A stretch of DNA of 64,000 nt from CATOSD01 sp034422735 (GTDB taxonomy: Bacteria > Chloroflexota > Dehalococcoidia > Lucifugimonadales > CATOSD01), in assembly GCA_034422735.1 (NCBI GenBank), contig DAOUJL010000079.1, forward strand, positions 1 through 64,000, given 5' to 3'. Position 1 is the stretch's first letter, and the number at the start of each line of letters is the position of its first letter. The notes under the pieces are model-generated. The model was not told the origin of the DNA and searched no databases. It saw nothing but the letters and a program-made list of their open reading frames with translations. This document shows, in pieces, positions 7,565 through 17,373 of the stretch. Both the position numbers and the translations under genes were made by a program.

Positions 7565-8737
7565 ATGTCCACGCCGCACTTCCGCCTGCACGCCACCGAC
7601 GGCGAGGCGCGCGCCGGCACGCTGACCACGTCCCACGGCGAGCTGCCCACGCCCGCCTTCATGCCCGTCGCCACCCAGGGAGCGATCAAGGCCCTCGACC
7701 CGTCCGACCTCCGCGCCATCGGCGCCCGCGTCGTGCTCGCCAACGCCTACCACCTGTACCTGCGCCCCGGCGCGGACGCCGTCCGGCGTCTCGGCGGACT
7801 GCACGGCTTCATGGGCTGGCCGGACCCCATCCTAACGGACAGCGGCGGCTTCCAGGGATTCAGCCTCAAGCACCTGCGCAAGATCACCGACGACGGCATA
7901 GTCTTCCGCTCCCACGTGGACGGCTCGATCCACGACTTCACGCCGGAGACCGCGATCCAGTGCCAGCAGGAGCTGGGAGCGGACCTGATCATGCCGCTGG
8001 ACGTGTGCGCCCCCGCGGAGGCCGAGCGCGGCGAGGTGGAGACCGCCGTGGTCCGCACCGCGCGCTGGGCCGTGCGGTGCCGCGAGGCCCACCCGGACGA
8101 CGCGCGCCAGCTCCTGTTCGGCATAGTGCAGGGCGGCCTGTTCGAGGACCTGCGCCGGTGCTCCGCCGAGCATCTGGTCTCGCTCGACTTCCCCGGCTAC
8201 GCCGTCGGCGGCCTCAGCGTCGGCGAGTCCAAGCGCGACATGTACCGCACGCTGTCCCTGACTACGCCGTTGCTGCCGTCGGACAAGCCGCGCTACCTGA
8301 TGGGCGTGGGCTCGCCGGAGGACCTGGTCGAGGGCGTGGCGCGCGGCGTCGATATGTTCGACTGCGTGCTGCCGACGCGGATCGCCCGCAACGGCGCGCT
8401 GTTCGTTTCCACGGGACGGGCGAACGTGTACACCTCCCGGTTCCGCGATCTGGACGGCCCCGTGGAGGACGGCTGCGACTGCTACACCTGCGCCACCTTC
8501 TCGGCGGCCTACCTCCACCACCTGTTCAAGGCAAGGGAGCTGCTCGCCTACCGCCTGGCCACGCTGCACAACCTGCGGTTCGTGCTGCGGTTGATGGAGC
8601 ACATGCGCGCCGCCATCGCGGAGGGGCGATTCGAGGCGTTTCGCTCACAGTTCCTGGGCCGGTTCGTGCCGCCCGACGAGCGCACGCGGGTGGAGCAGAA
8701 GGCGAAGTGGGAGGCGTCACGCCAGCGAGGCGGCTAG
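7565..8737 (+). CDS. tgt: Queuine/preQ1 tRNA-ribosyltransferase
   Basis: TGT exchanges guanine 34 of GUN-anticodon tRNAs for preQ1 as part of queuosine synthesis. The 390-aa product contains DSGGFQGFSL with the catalytic-region Asp, HVDGS.HDFTPE, GIVQGG, YAVGGLSVGE, the nucleophile motif FDCVLPTR, and the zinc site CDCYTC followed by H about 26 residues later. The second Asp lies in 'MPLDVCAP', where most enzymes have MAFDEC. ATG 7565 gives the conserved N-terminus (STPHFRLHATDG); an upstream TTG at 7529 would add non-conserved residues. The TAG stop overlaps that of dxs on the other strand. Confidence 0.95.
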   Translation: MSTPHFRLHATDGEARAGTLTTSHGELPTPAFMPVATQGAIKALDPSDLRAIGARVVLANAYHLYLRPGADAVRRLGGLHGFMGWPDPILTDSGGFQGFSLKHLRKITDDGIVFRSHVDGSIHDFTPETAIQCQQELGADLIMPLDVCAPAEAERGEVETAVVRTARWAVRCREAHPDDARQLLFGIVQGGLFEDLRRCSAEHLVSLDFPGYAVGGLSVGESKRDMYRTLSLTTPLLPSDKPRYLMGVGSPEDLVEGVARGVDMFDCVLPTRIARNGALFVSTGRANVYTSRFRDLDGPVEDGCDCYTCATFSAAYLHHLFKARELLAYRLATLHNLRFVLRLMEHMRAAIAEGRFEAFRSQFLGRFVPPDERTRVEQKAKWEASRQRGG

Positions 8738-10641
8738 GTTGCGGCGGCGACCCCTCGCGCGGCTTCCTGGTCGACGCCGGTGAAGAACCGGCCCCGCACC
8801 TGCTCCGCGATACCCTGCGCGTCCAGACCCAGCCTGCGCCGCTGCGCGTCCGCCGTGCCGTGCTCCACGAACTGGTCCGGCATACCGATGCGCAGCACCT
8901 GTACGCTGTCCAGTCCGGAGTCCGCGACCGCCTCCACCACCGCCGAGCCGAATCCGCCCGCCAGCACGTTCTCCTCCACCGTCACGATCCGGCCAACCCT
9001 ATCCGCCATCTCGGAAACAAGCTCGGTGTCCAGCGGCTTCACGAACACCGGGTTCACCACCGCGCACGAGATTCCCGCCTCGGCCAGCAGGTCGGCCGCC
9101 TCGAGCGCCGCCTGCAGCGACTTTCCGAGTCCGAACACCGCCACGTCGCTCCCCTCGCGCACCACCCGGCCCTTGCCGATGGGCAGCTCCACCAGGTCCG
9201 CGTCCAGCGGCGTCCCGACCGCCGCGCCGCGCGCGATGCGGATGGCGAACGGCCCGTCGTGCCTGTAGGCGGTGTACACCAGGTGCTGCAACTCGTTCTC
9301 GTCCATCGGCGCCGCCACCACCGCGTTCGGCAGACAGCGCAGGTAGGACACGTCGAACGAGCCGTGGTGCGTCTTGCCGTCCTCGCCCACGATGCCCGCC
9401 CGGTCCGCCACCAGCGTCACCGGCAGGTTCTGCAGGCAGATGTCGTGGACTATCTGGTCGAACGAGCGCTGCATGAACGTCGAGTAGATGGACACGAACG
9501 GGCTCACGCCGTTGGACGCCATGCCCGCGGCCAGACTCACGGCGTGCTGCTCGGCGATGCCCACGTCGAACACCCTGTCCGGGAACTCGGCCTGCACCTC
9601 GGCAAGCCCCGTGCCCTCCAGCATTGCCGCGCTGATGCCCACCACCGAGGGGTCATCGCGCATGATCCGCGACAGCGTCAGCGCGAACACCCGCGAGTAG
9701 GTCGGAGCGCCGGAGCCGCTGCCGAGCGGCGAGCTCGGCTGGTGGAACTTCACCGGGTCGTCCTCGGCCGGCTCGTAGCCGTGCCCCTTGTGCGTCACCA
9801 CGTGAATCAGCGGCACGTACCCCGTGGGCGTCCGCGCCTGCCTGAGCGTCTGCTCCAGCTGCGGCAGGTCGTGGCCGTCGATCGGGCCTATGTACTGGAA
9901 GCCCATCTCGGCCCAGAACAGCATGTCGGGCACTATGACCTCAGAGATTCCCGCGTTGAGACCCTTCACCAGCCGCCACATCAGGTCGCCCGTGGGCACC
10001 TTCTGGGACAGCGCCCTCATGCGGCCCAGGATGGCGTTGAACTCGGGGTTGGTGATGACGCGCTTGCGCCAGTTGGTGAGAAAGCCGATGTTCTCCGAAA
10101 TGGACATGCCGTTGTCGTTGAGGATGACGACGAACCTCTCGGGGTTGAGGTGCACGATGTTGTTCAGCGCCTCGAAGCTGGAGCCGGACGTCATCGCACC
10201 GTCGCCCACGATTGCGATGGTCCACGAGTCCTGGCCGCGGCTGGCGGACGCCTGCGCGATGCCCAGCGCGATGGAGAGGCCGGTGCCGGCGTGTCCGGCG
10301 GCCAGCGTGTCGTGGGGGCTCTCGCTCGGCTCGCCGAACCCCGACAGTCCGCCCTCGAGCCGGATGTTCTGGAAGTCGTCGCGGCGGCCGGTGACCAGCT
10401 TGTGGGTGTACATCTGGTTCGTGGTATCCCACACCAGGCTGTCTTTTGGGCTGTCGAACACGCGGTGCAGCGCGAGCGTCAACTCGACGACGCCCAGGTT
10501 GGAGGCGAGATGCCCGCCCCGCTCGCTGATTACGGAGATGATCGTCTCGCGCGCCTCCTGCGCGACCTGGTCCACCTCGTCGCGGGACAGGGATTTCAGG
10601 TCCGCGGGCTGGTCGATCCGGTCCAGTATCCTGTCTTCCAT
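8734..10641 (-). CDS. dxs: 1-deoxy-D-xylulose-5-phosphate synthase
   Basis: DXS condenses pyruvate and glyceraldehyde-3-phosphate with TPP, the first step of the MEP isoprenoid pathway. The 635-aa product has GHAGTGLS, the TPP/Mg motif GDGAMTSG...NDN, the DXS-specific YIGPIDGHD and HVVTHKGHGYEPAE, then the pyrimidine-domain 'EQHAVSLAAGMA' and 'DRAGIVGEDGKTHHG'. The ATG at 10641 follows a strong GGAGGG. An in-frame start 63 bases upstream would add a non-conserved tail. Its prenyl products could feed the polyprenyl synthase at 38656. Confidence 0.95.
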   Translation of the reverse strand: MEDRILDRIDQPADLKSLSRDEVDQVAQEARETIISVISERGGHLASNLGVVELTLALHRVFDSPKDSLVWDTTNQMYTHKLVTGRRDDFQNIRLEGGLSGFGEPSESPHDTLAAGHAGTGLSIALGIAQASASRGQDSWTIAIVGDGAMTSGSSFEALNNIVHLNPERFVVILNDNGMSISENIGFLTNWRKRVITNPEFNAILGRMRALSQKVPTGDLMWRLVKGLNAGISEVIVPDMLFWAEMGFQYIGPIDGHDLPQLEQTLRQARTPTGYVPLIHVVTHKGHGYEPAEDDPVKFHQPSSPLGSGSGAPTYSRVFALTLSRIMRDDPSVVGISAAMLEGTGLAEVQAEFPDRVFDVGIAEQHAVSLAAGMASNGVSPFVSIYSTFMQRSFDQIVHDICLQNLPVTLVADRAGIVGEDGKTHHGSFDVSYLRCLPNAVVAAPMDENELQHLVYTAYRHDGPFAIRIARGAAVGTPLDADLVELPIGKGRVVREGSDVAVFGLGKSLQAALEAADLLAEAGISCAVVNPVFVKPLDTELVSEMADRVGRIVTVEENVLAGGFGSAVVEAVADSGLDSVQVLRIGMPDQFVEHGTADAQRRRLGLDAQGIAEQVRGRFFTGVDQEAARGVAAAT

Positions 10642-10946
10642 CGAACCCTCCAGGGCCGGCGAACATGGGGCGCCGCCGCTGCGTGTGGATGCGTGTCCTC
10701 GCAACCTAGCCTAGTGTTGCGAGTTATGGTTGTCAAGAACAAGTGCGGCGCCAGGTATTTAGATTCCTCGGCTGCGCTCGGAATGGACAGGTCGGGGCAG
10801 ACCCATTCGACAGGCTCAGGGCAGGCTCTTACCCCATCAAGGGGGCAGGGACATTGGCAATCACCAACGAAGAGTTGCCGCGGCGCCTATGGAATGGAGA
10901 TTAGCACGTTCGTGCTGTAGAATCAAGATGGGTCAGGTCCACGTCC

Positions 10947-10978
10947 CTGGGTTCCCGTTTTCACGGGAACGACGAATG
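10947..10978 (-). repeat. REP-like palindrome, family A copy 1
   Basis: The core TTCCCGTTTTCACGGGAA is a hairpin followed by CGACGAATG. Its reverse complement matches the family consensus CGTCATTCCCGYGAAARCGGGAATCCAG seen at 37051 and 42831, with a G for A change. There is one other copy at 11266. Confidence 0.75.
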
Positions 10979-11265
10979 CGGAGGGACGGGGCAACCACAA
11001 GGGATTGCCCCTACAAGCCGCTGACCGAACGGGGAGTGGACCTGAGAGTGGGATTTTCTGTGGCATGTGTGTGGTATGTGCATGGCAGGTTCAAGCCGCC
11101 GGCGGGATATGGGAGTGGCGTTCGGGTCACGCGGATGGGGCGCTTTTGGACAGGGGTTTTGGGTGGTTGAGGTATCGCAGAGATACACGGGAGCGTTCTT
11201 GCGGCGGGGAGGGGGAAGGCCCTAGCAGATGTAGGCCGCAGCAACCCATTCAGCGCGCCCAACAC

Positions 11266-11294
11266 CGTCGTTCCCCGCGCAAGCGGGAATCCAG
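11266..11294 (+). repeat. REP-like palindrome, family A copy 2
   Basis: CGTCGTTCCCCGCGCAAGCG followed by GGAATCCAG is a variant of the same repeat, with the stem formed by TTCCCCGC and GCGGGAA. It lies directly before the 3' end of the large helicase gene. Confidence 0.75.
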
Positions 11295-11306
11295 CGGGGC
11301 TTGGAA

Positions 11307-14300
11307 CTAACCGTTGTCGTCCTTTGCTACCAGCATGTTCCCCTGGAATTCCAACCGCCCCTCCTCTATCAACTTTTCGACCCTCTCGTTCAGCTTGCGT
11401 TCGATTCCCTGCCCGGTCCTGCGCCAGCCGAACTGACGGGTCGTCTCACGTACTAGATCACCTATTTCTATGCCAAAGGACGCTGTGGCGACGAGTACCA
11501 ATGCCTCATCGATCTCAGGTCCCGCCACGCGGTAGACTGGACGCTTAGGCTCACGCCTTGGCTGGAGTCGACCGAAACGTCTGGTGCTTTCCAGAAAGTG
11601 AACTGCGTTGTCGCGTGGGCGGCCGAGGACGCCTGTAATCGCTTCCTCAAGCCGCTCGCGTATTCGCTTTCCCATTCTCTGGGCTCCATAGATGTCGCGC
11701 ACTCTATCAATGATTGTGTCGACATGAACGGGCTGTTCAACGTCGATGATTCCCCTCACCAAGGCCGCTAATTCCCTGAGCGGGACATCTAGCAAGTCCC
11801 CTCTGCGAGGCTTACTTTCGTATCGGCGGTACTCGTCGAAGAGTAGCGGAGGAGGCGCCGGTTCCGGTGCCCATTGAGGGGTGTCGGTAGTTGTGGGAAT
11901 GCTTGGTGGTGTCTGCTGTTCCGCTTGAACGCGGTTGTCCGAGGTCGTGCGACTGGGGTCGGCTTGGTCCCTGCGGGCCTGTTCGAGAGCTCGTTCAATG
12001 GCGGCGATTTCGGTGTCGGGGTCTCGAATCCACGAAGTTGACCAGACGCGGTGAATTGTCCACCCGAGCCGTTCGAGCACCTGCTGGCGGAGCCAGTCTC
12101 GGTCGCGGGCGGTGGGCGACCCGTGGTACGTTGCTCCGTCACACTCGATACCCAAGTCATACCGCCCGCCGTCCTCGGACTTTATTGCGAGGTCAATACG
12201 GTAACCAGAGACGCCAATCTGAGAATCGACTAGATGCCCACGCCGCCGCAAGGCTGTCAGCACTGCTTCCTCGAACGGGCTTTCCGGCTCGCCCACTCCA
12301 GTAACCTCAGACTCTAGAGCGTGCTCTGGGTTACGCACGTACTCGAGGTAGCGGCGTAGCTGGCGTGCGCCAGACTGCTCCGACCTAATATCCTCAGCGC
12401 GCAGGGAGTGGACGACCGTCATCGACATGCGCGCCCTCGTCACGGCCACGTTTAGCCTTCGCTCGCCTCCATCGAAGTTGATCGGCCCGAATCGGTTGGG
12501 AACATTGCCTGCTTTGGTCGGCCCATAGCAGATTGAGAGGATCATGTGGTCGCGCTCGTCGCCTTGCACGTTCTCCAGGTTCTTGACGAAGAAGCGTTCG
12601 GGGAGATCTTCGCTAAACTGACTGTCCAGATGTCGGTAGAGTAAGCGGCGTTCCTCAATGAGGTTTTCTATCAGGTCAGCCTGAGTACGAGAGAGCGCCA
12701 CAACGCCGACACTCTCGTTAGCAGACTTGTTGGCCATGAGATCGAACACGATGTCGGTTACACGTTCAGCCTCTTCGCGGTTGGTTCGTGTGCGGCCCAT
12801 GTCGTAGGTCGCGTTCGGAAGGTACACGTCTCGAACGGATGCGTCTGCCGGGTCAGGGCTGGGGAAAGTATGGAGCCTATCTTCGTAGAATGCGTGGTTG
12901 GAGAAGAGTATCAGGTTCTCGGAGCGGCTTCTATAATGCACGTTGAGGCGTCGCTCGGCAAATTTGGTCCCAGTTTGACCAACCATCACATCAAGAATGC
13001 TCTCACGGCCCTGAAGACTGTCATCATCGTCGTCCCAATCGTCGTCACTGTCGAGACTCGTTCTGAAGAAATTCGTAGGCGGGAGTTGCATTCGGTCACC
13101 AACAACGATCACCTGGCGCGCTCGCTCAATTGCTGGAATAGCGTCTTCAGGCAACACTTGAGATGCTTCGTCGAAGATCACCGTGTCAAACTCGAAGTGG
13201 TCGCTCGCCAATGGCCCCGTGGGGAGGTACTGGCTGACCGCGAGCGGGCTCATTAGAAAGCACGGCTTTAGCGATTGCAACAGATTCGGAATTCGGCCGA
13301 TGAGCCTACGAACGGGCATCTGCCGACTTCTCTTCGAGAGCTCTCCTTTCAGCGTGCCAAGTTGACCTCTCTGGAGTGGCGTTTCGTACTGTTCTGGATA
13401 TCGCGCGAATGCCCGCTCGCGCACCCTCTGGCGCGCAGCTTGGGGAAAGCGTTCGTCTAATTCCCTGAACTTGGCCCGCACGCTCTCGTGATCTACCGTG
13501 TTGAACCTACGCAACTCAGGTTCAGTCTTGTAGTGAGCCCCCAGCCACGAGGTGTAGATGGTGCGCAGCACGATTCCCGGGGCATCCTCCGCGTTCTCAG
13601 TGGCAGATCGGAGCACGTCGGCAGACCCGGCGCCCAAGTGTTCGTCGAGTTCACGCACAGCCTCTTGGTATTCGACCCACGCGAGCGCGTCACCAGCATG
13701 CTCGTGCAAGTCGGCACTCCAGGCATATAGTTCTGTGAAATGGGGTGAAGCCCACGAAATCCAGTTCTTGGTGGTGCGGTCGAACCTCTCATCCAGCACA
13801 CCCAGCGCCTGCTCGAACTCGGCAATGGCCACGTTCAGGGACTCGGCGCGCGACTCGTACTCATCGCTCGTTCGCCTCGTGGTGGCGTGGTCTGCCAGTG
13901 TATCGCTCACGCGTTCATTCGCGGCACGTAGGAACTCGGCTGTCCATTCGACAGCGTTCTCAATGGTTTCCCAGTCTGTACTTTTGCCTCTGAAGAAGTT
14001 GCCGAAGTCCTGCTCTAGAGAGGGGGCGAGTCGTGCGTCTTCCTCCACGACTGCAGTCAGTCTCACACCGTCTTTGATTAGGTTGTTCAACTCGTCAAAG
14101 TCAGCAGGCTGTCTGACAAGCCTACGGTAAATTCCCGCCGTGGCTTCCGTCACACGCCCAATCGGAACTAGGGATCTTCGGACGATGTCGGCAGTCTTCG
14201 CCACATCGAGAGAAGGCGCAGATAGGGTCGCATGCCCGATAATTTCCGACGCGCTAAGGTACCGATTCAAGTCACTTTCTAGCGATTGGTGCGCGAGTTC

Positions 14301-16898
14301 GAGTGCGCTGCGTCTATCACTCTCGGCTTCGGCGGCCAGTAACTCTCGCTGGGCATCGGCGTCTCCGTGCCAAGCTCGGAGGATGTCCCTCAGGGCGGCG
14401 ATGTCCGCGTTTACCTGTGCCCAATTGGTGTCCCGCCCTCTAAAACGCGTACCGAACGACTCTTGCAGGCGCGGTTCCATGCCGTGCCACTCCGCTCGCA
14501 GTTTCTTTACATTGACGGCAAGACTCACGGCATCCAGCGACTCCTCCAAAGAGAGCTTTCGAGGCTTCTTGAGCTGGCCGCGAAGCGTCCGCATATCACG
14601 CCGGTACACCCCTCCCATTCGTCGCCAGAAACTCTGGTGGTCTACCCGATACCGCACGAGCATCTCCTCGTCCACCAATTCGACGAGTGCATCCGAGAAG
14701 TCTTTGCCCAGCCGGTCTTCCTCGCGAACAAGCCGTTCATGTAGCATACTCGCCTCGCCCGACTCTTGCTCCAGCCCGTTCAACGCCCCAAGAGTAAGCC
14801 ACGTGCCAGGGACAGGGTCGAGGGCGAGGATTCGAGACGCCAAGTCGGCGGTATGGTCAAGCTGACCTATCGTATGGAGATCCCCCTCCCCAATTGGAAT
14901 TGCGACGGAGTCGGCGTCTGCCAAGAGCGATTCGAGGGCATCGTCGAACTCGGTTACCTGCTCAAGTAATTCGACCGGGTTTCTTCCCAGCTTGGTTGAC
15001 CAACTTACTCCGACAACAGCCTCAATCGCGTCCCTTTCCTCGGGCGTGATTTCGACCGCCCTTGCCACGTCCACGAAATCCACTGAAGGATGCGGGTCCC
15101 CAAGCCATTCTGACAGGGTGTGATCCAGTTGCTGCCTCTGGCGCTGTTGGCGAGACTGGTCGCGTGCCACACGCCGTAACCTGTTCGTTACGCCGCGAAT
15201 CAACCAGGCGGCCGGCACTGTCGGCCCACTTGCCAGTATCCGCAGCAAGCGTGCCGCAAGACGCGCGTCCTCCGCCGACTCTATGGCACGCACGCCGGCC
15301 CACTCAGTAACCGGACCTACATTGGAGCGTAGAGTGTCGACAGCCAATCGCACTGCGGCCATGTCCTGGCGAATTCGGTCCGCTAACTGAAGGGAAGGCT
15401 GCGGTACACGGAGCGGTAGCCAGCGGCTGTCGTGGTGGACGCGGAACTCCTCTGGGCGACGCGCGATGCGATTTGCCACTTCCTCGGCTTCCCGAATCCA
15501 GGAGCCTGTCAATTCTGAGACTGGTGGTGAAGTGAAACTGTCCAGAGATGGATGGTGGTTGTATTTAGAGAGCAGCCCCTGAACTTCATACACGGACATG
15601 CCGAGTGGCTCCCGCCGCTCGTGGAGAAGTCGAACAACGCGGTTCAAGCGGTCACGCTGCTCTACCAGTTCGTCAATGGGTAGATTGACATTGAGTTGGG
15701 TGCGCTCGTCGCCAACGGCCGCGTTCAACTGTCGGTATACCTCACTCTTCCTTGCGCGGTCGCTGTGCAGGTCGAGGCAGAAGACTCCCAGATCGCACTC
15801 TTCGAGTCTTCGCTTCACAACGTCGAGGGCGGCTGTCTTTTCACTAACAAACAGTACGCGCTTCCCATCGGCGATGAGTGTCGCGATCAGGTTTGCGATG
15901 GTCTGACTCTTGCCAGTGCCGGGTGGCCCGTGAATGACGAGATTCTGCCCTAGGCGGGCCTCTTCGATGGCACGCAGTTGGCTGAAGTCCGCGGGAAGAA
16001 CGGTGTACTGGTCACGAATGTCCAGCAGGTCATCCAGGCGACCCCCTACCAATTCAGTTTCTCGCGGGGTGGCCGGTGCCCCTTGGGAACGTGTTCCGTC
16101 GCTCCCGAATTCGGCTCCGGCGAGGACGCGAGTCAAGTCGCTTCTGACTCCATGCTCGATCATTTGCGACAGATCTTCGTACATGGAGAGCTTTGAGAAT
16201 GAGAAAACCCCCAGCGCGATGTCGTAATCCACCGACCAGTCCTCGCGACCTTTGGTCAGCGCGCCAACTCTGTCGATGTAATCCTCAATAGAGTTGTCCT
16301 CGTCAGTTTCCCCTTCCAGATTCGGTAGTTCTATACCCTGCTGCGCAAGTTTGTGGCGTAGCGTGGGGTTGTCTGTTGTATCATCGTCTTCTCTAACTAG
16401 GCGGAACGGGTCGCGCGGGGACGAACGATTCAGATCACAGGGAATGAGTATGAGCGGCGACCGTGCTTCTATGCCATCCTCGTCAGTCCAGTTCAGGAAT
16501 CCGACAGCGAGGAACAGAACATTCAACCCCTGCTCCTCCTCCCACTCGCGGTCTCTGCGCTGAAGATTGCGAAGTCTACGCTGCAGGTCGGCCGGCTCGC
16601 AATCTGTCTCCAGGTCGCCGGAACTAACGCTAGGAGTGATCGAGCTATCCCCATCGGTCTCGACGTCAAATCCTCTGCGACCCCGCTGGCCTGGCGGAAC
16701 ATATGGAAACTCAAGGCCGCGGCGTGACCGACGCAGTCTCGAGTCAAGCTCATTCGGTGAGACGCCGGTTATGCCAACGGCGCTGCGGCCTGGTTTGAAG
16801 TAAAGCAAGTTGTTCCGGCGGTCGAGCTGGAGAAGCCGTTTCGCCCATTCGCCGATTCGGGCCGAGGTTGTATCGTCAGAAGAGCCGGTGGCAGCCAT
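11307..16898 (-). CDS. DUF4011 / superfamily-1 helicase / Vsr-like nuclease / DUF3320 giant protein
   Basis: This is a predicted 1863-aa single-chain helicase-nuclease. An N-terminal DUF4011-like segment (RIGEWAKRLLQLDRRNNLLYF) is followed by a UvrD/Upf1-type SF1 helicase: Walker A HGPPGTGKS near residue 323, DEAS near 1241, 'VQGDERDHMILS', and motif VI 'RRLNVAVTRARM' near 1478. Then comes a restriction-endonuclease-like fold of the Vsr/DUF559 kind, with RIDLAI...IECDGATYH near 1570-1590, and a C-terminal DUF3320-type helical region. This architecture occurs sporadically in bacterial genomic islands and is generally suspected to act against foreign DNA, but its exact activity is unproven. ATG 16898 follows AGGAG; a longer frame from 17135 adds an unlikely Arg-rich tail. 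Base composition is clearly less GC-rich than its neighbours, consistent with transfer. Confidence 0.88.
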   Translation of the reverse strand: MAATGSSDDTTSARIGEWAKRLLQLDRRNNLLYFKPGRSAVGITGVSPNELDSRLRRSRRGLEFPYVPPGQRGRRGFDVETDGDSSITPSVSSGDLETDCEPADLQRRLRNLQRRDREWEEEQGLNVLFLAVGFLNWTDEDGIEARSPLILIPCDLNRSSPRDPFRLVREDDDTTDNPTLRHKLAQQGIELPNLEGETDEDNSIEDYIDRVGALTKGREDWSVDYDIALGVFSFSKLSMYEDLSQMIEHGVRSDLTRVLAGAEFGSDGTRSQGAPATPRETELVGGRLDDLLDIRDQYTVLPADFSQLRAIEEARLGQNLVIHGPPGTGKSQTIANLIATLIADGKRVLFVSEKTAALDVVKRRLEECDLGVFCLDLHSDRARKSEVYRQLNAAVGDERTQLNVNLPIDELVEQRDRLNRVVRLLHERREPLGMSVYEVQGLLSKYNHHPSLDSFTSPPVSELTGSWIREAEEVANRIARRPEEFRVHHDSRWLPLRVPQPSLQLADRIRQDMAAVRLAVDTLRSNVGPVTEWAGVRAIESAEDARLAARLLRILASGPTVPAAWLIRGVTNRLRRVARDQSRQQRQRQQLDHTLSEWLGDPHPSVDFVDVARAVEITPEERDAIEAVVGVSWSTKLGRNPVELLEQVTEFDDALESLLADADSVAIPIGEGDLHTIGQLDHTADLASRILALDPVPGTWLTLGALNGLEQESGEASMLHERLVREEDRLGKDFSDALVELVDEEMLVRYRVDHQSFWRRMGGVYRRDMRTLRGQLKKPRKLSLEESLDAVSLAVNVKKLRAEWHGMEPRLQESFGTRFRGRDTNWAQVNADIAALRDILRAWHGDADAQRELLAAEAESDRRSALELAHQSLESDLNRYLSASEIIGHATLSAPSLDVAKTADIVRRSLVPIGRVTEATAGIYRRLVRQPADFDELNNLIKDGVRLTAVVEEDARLAPSLEQDFGNFFRGKSTDWETIENAVEWTAEFLRAANERVSDTLADHATTRRTSDEYESRAESLNVAIAEFEQALGVLDERFDRTTKNWISWASPHFTELYAWSADLHEHAGDALAWVEYQEAVRELDEHLGAGSADVLRSATENAEDAPGIVLRTIYTSWLGAHYKTEPELRRFNTVDHESVRAKFRELDERFPQAARQRVRERAFARYPEQYETPLQRGQLGTLKGELSKRSRQMPVRRLIGRIPNLLQSLKPCFLMSPLAVSQYLPTGPLASDHFEFDTVIFDEASQVLPEDAIPAIERARQVIVVGDRMQLPPTNFFRTSLDSDDDWDDDDDSLQGRESILDVMVGQTGTKFAERRLNVHYRSRSENLILFSNHAFYEDRLHTFPSPDPADASVRDVYLPNATYDMGRTRTNREEAERVTDIVFDLMANKSANESVGVVALSRTQADLIENLIEERRLLYRHLDSQFSEDLPERFFVKNLENVQGDERDHMILSICYGPTKAGNVPNRFGPINFDGGERRLNVAVTRARMSMTVVHSLRAEDIRSEQSGARQLRRYLEYVRNPEHALESEVTGVGEPESPFEEAVLTALRRRGHLVDSQIGVSGYRIDLAIKSEDGGRYDLGIECDGATYHGSPTARDRDWLRQQVLERLGWTIHRVWSTSWIRDPDTEIAAIERALEQARRDQADPSRTTSDNRVQAEQQTPPSIPTTTDTPQWAPEPAPPPLLFDEYRRYESKPRRGDLLDVPLRELAALVRGIIDVEQPVHVDTIIDRVRDIYGAQRMGKRIRERLEEAITGVLGRPRDNAVHFLESTRRFGRLQPRREPKRPVYRVAGPEIDEALVLVATASFGIEIGDLVRETTRQFGWRRTGQGIERKLNERVEKLIEEGRLEFQGNMLVAKDDNG

Positions 16899-17373
16899 CT
16901 GGTCATAATCTCCTGGAAACTGAGGATACTTGCCGTTCGCAAAGATTACGCAGGTGAGCAACTGCAAGTCAAATTCGATAGTGCTGCGGAACGTGTCCCG
17001 GACCCACAGAGCCCGAATGCGCCCGCGCACTTGACGTCCTCGCACATCCGTGCTACTATCCCTCCATGACACGCCACCACCGCCATTCGCCGGCCTCCGT
17101 CGCCCCTCCCGGCATCGCCGACGGCTGTCCCACAACCGTCACGTTTCACGCCGATTCGTTGCAATCAGCCCGCATTTCGCGACATCTGGCGGGACGCTCG
17201 GTTTACAGAAGACGGCCTTCCCAGCTAGGGACCGGAACAATACGGAACGAAATGGAACAGTTTTTGCGAAGTTTCCGCCGTGGGCGGCCCTATCGACTCT
17301 GAACAGTTACCCGCCAGGTCGCGGCCTTGCGTGCGGGCTGGCGGCCATCTAAGATTGATTCAGGAGAGCTGAC
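16899..17373. other. Gene-free spacer upstream of helicase and coiled-coil gene
   Basis: No convincing gene is visible in these 475 bases. Short open frames exist on the plus strand but have Arg/Pro/His-rich, non-conserved translations. The spacer carries three GGAAC motifs at an exact 10-bp spacing (17234-17258) followed by a T-run. Confidence 0.5.
17234..17258 (+). repeat. Three GGAAC motifs phased at 10 bp
   Basis: GGAAC occurs at 17234, 17244 and 17254, so the three copies lie on one face of the DNA helix. A similar helically phased array (GAAT x4) is at 42765. It may be a protein-binding site or a remnant of a degenerate short repeat. Confidence 0.5.

Larger units (their letters stand above)
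10642..11306. other. Gene-free 665-bp spacer rich in dispersed palindromes
   Basis: No credible gene is visible. The spacer holds a palindrome built on ATTCC/GGAAT (about 10763-10785), a 'CATTCGACAGGCTCAGGGCAGGCT' type block, two copies of the TTCCCG/CGGGAA repeat, and an inverted pair GGGGCAA/TTGCCCC (about 10988-11011). The stretch 11040-11170 is G-rich on the plus strand. Such mixtures usually mark accumulation of non-coding repeats. Confidence 0.6.

Noticed and set aside
7960..10920. 986-codon plus-strand frame across tgt and dxs
   Set aside because: Out of phase with tgt and antisense to dxs; low-complexity Arg/His/Val translation.
10947..11294. CRISPR-like array from repeated palindromes
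   Set aside because: Only two divergent copies, unequal spacing and no direct-repeat/spacer pattern; no cas genes.
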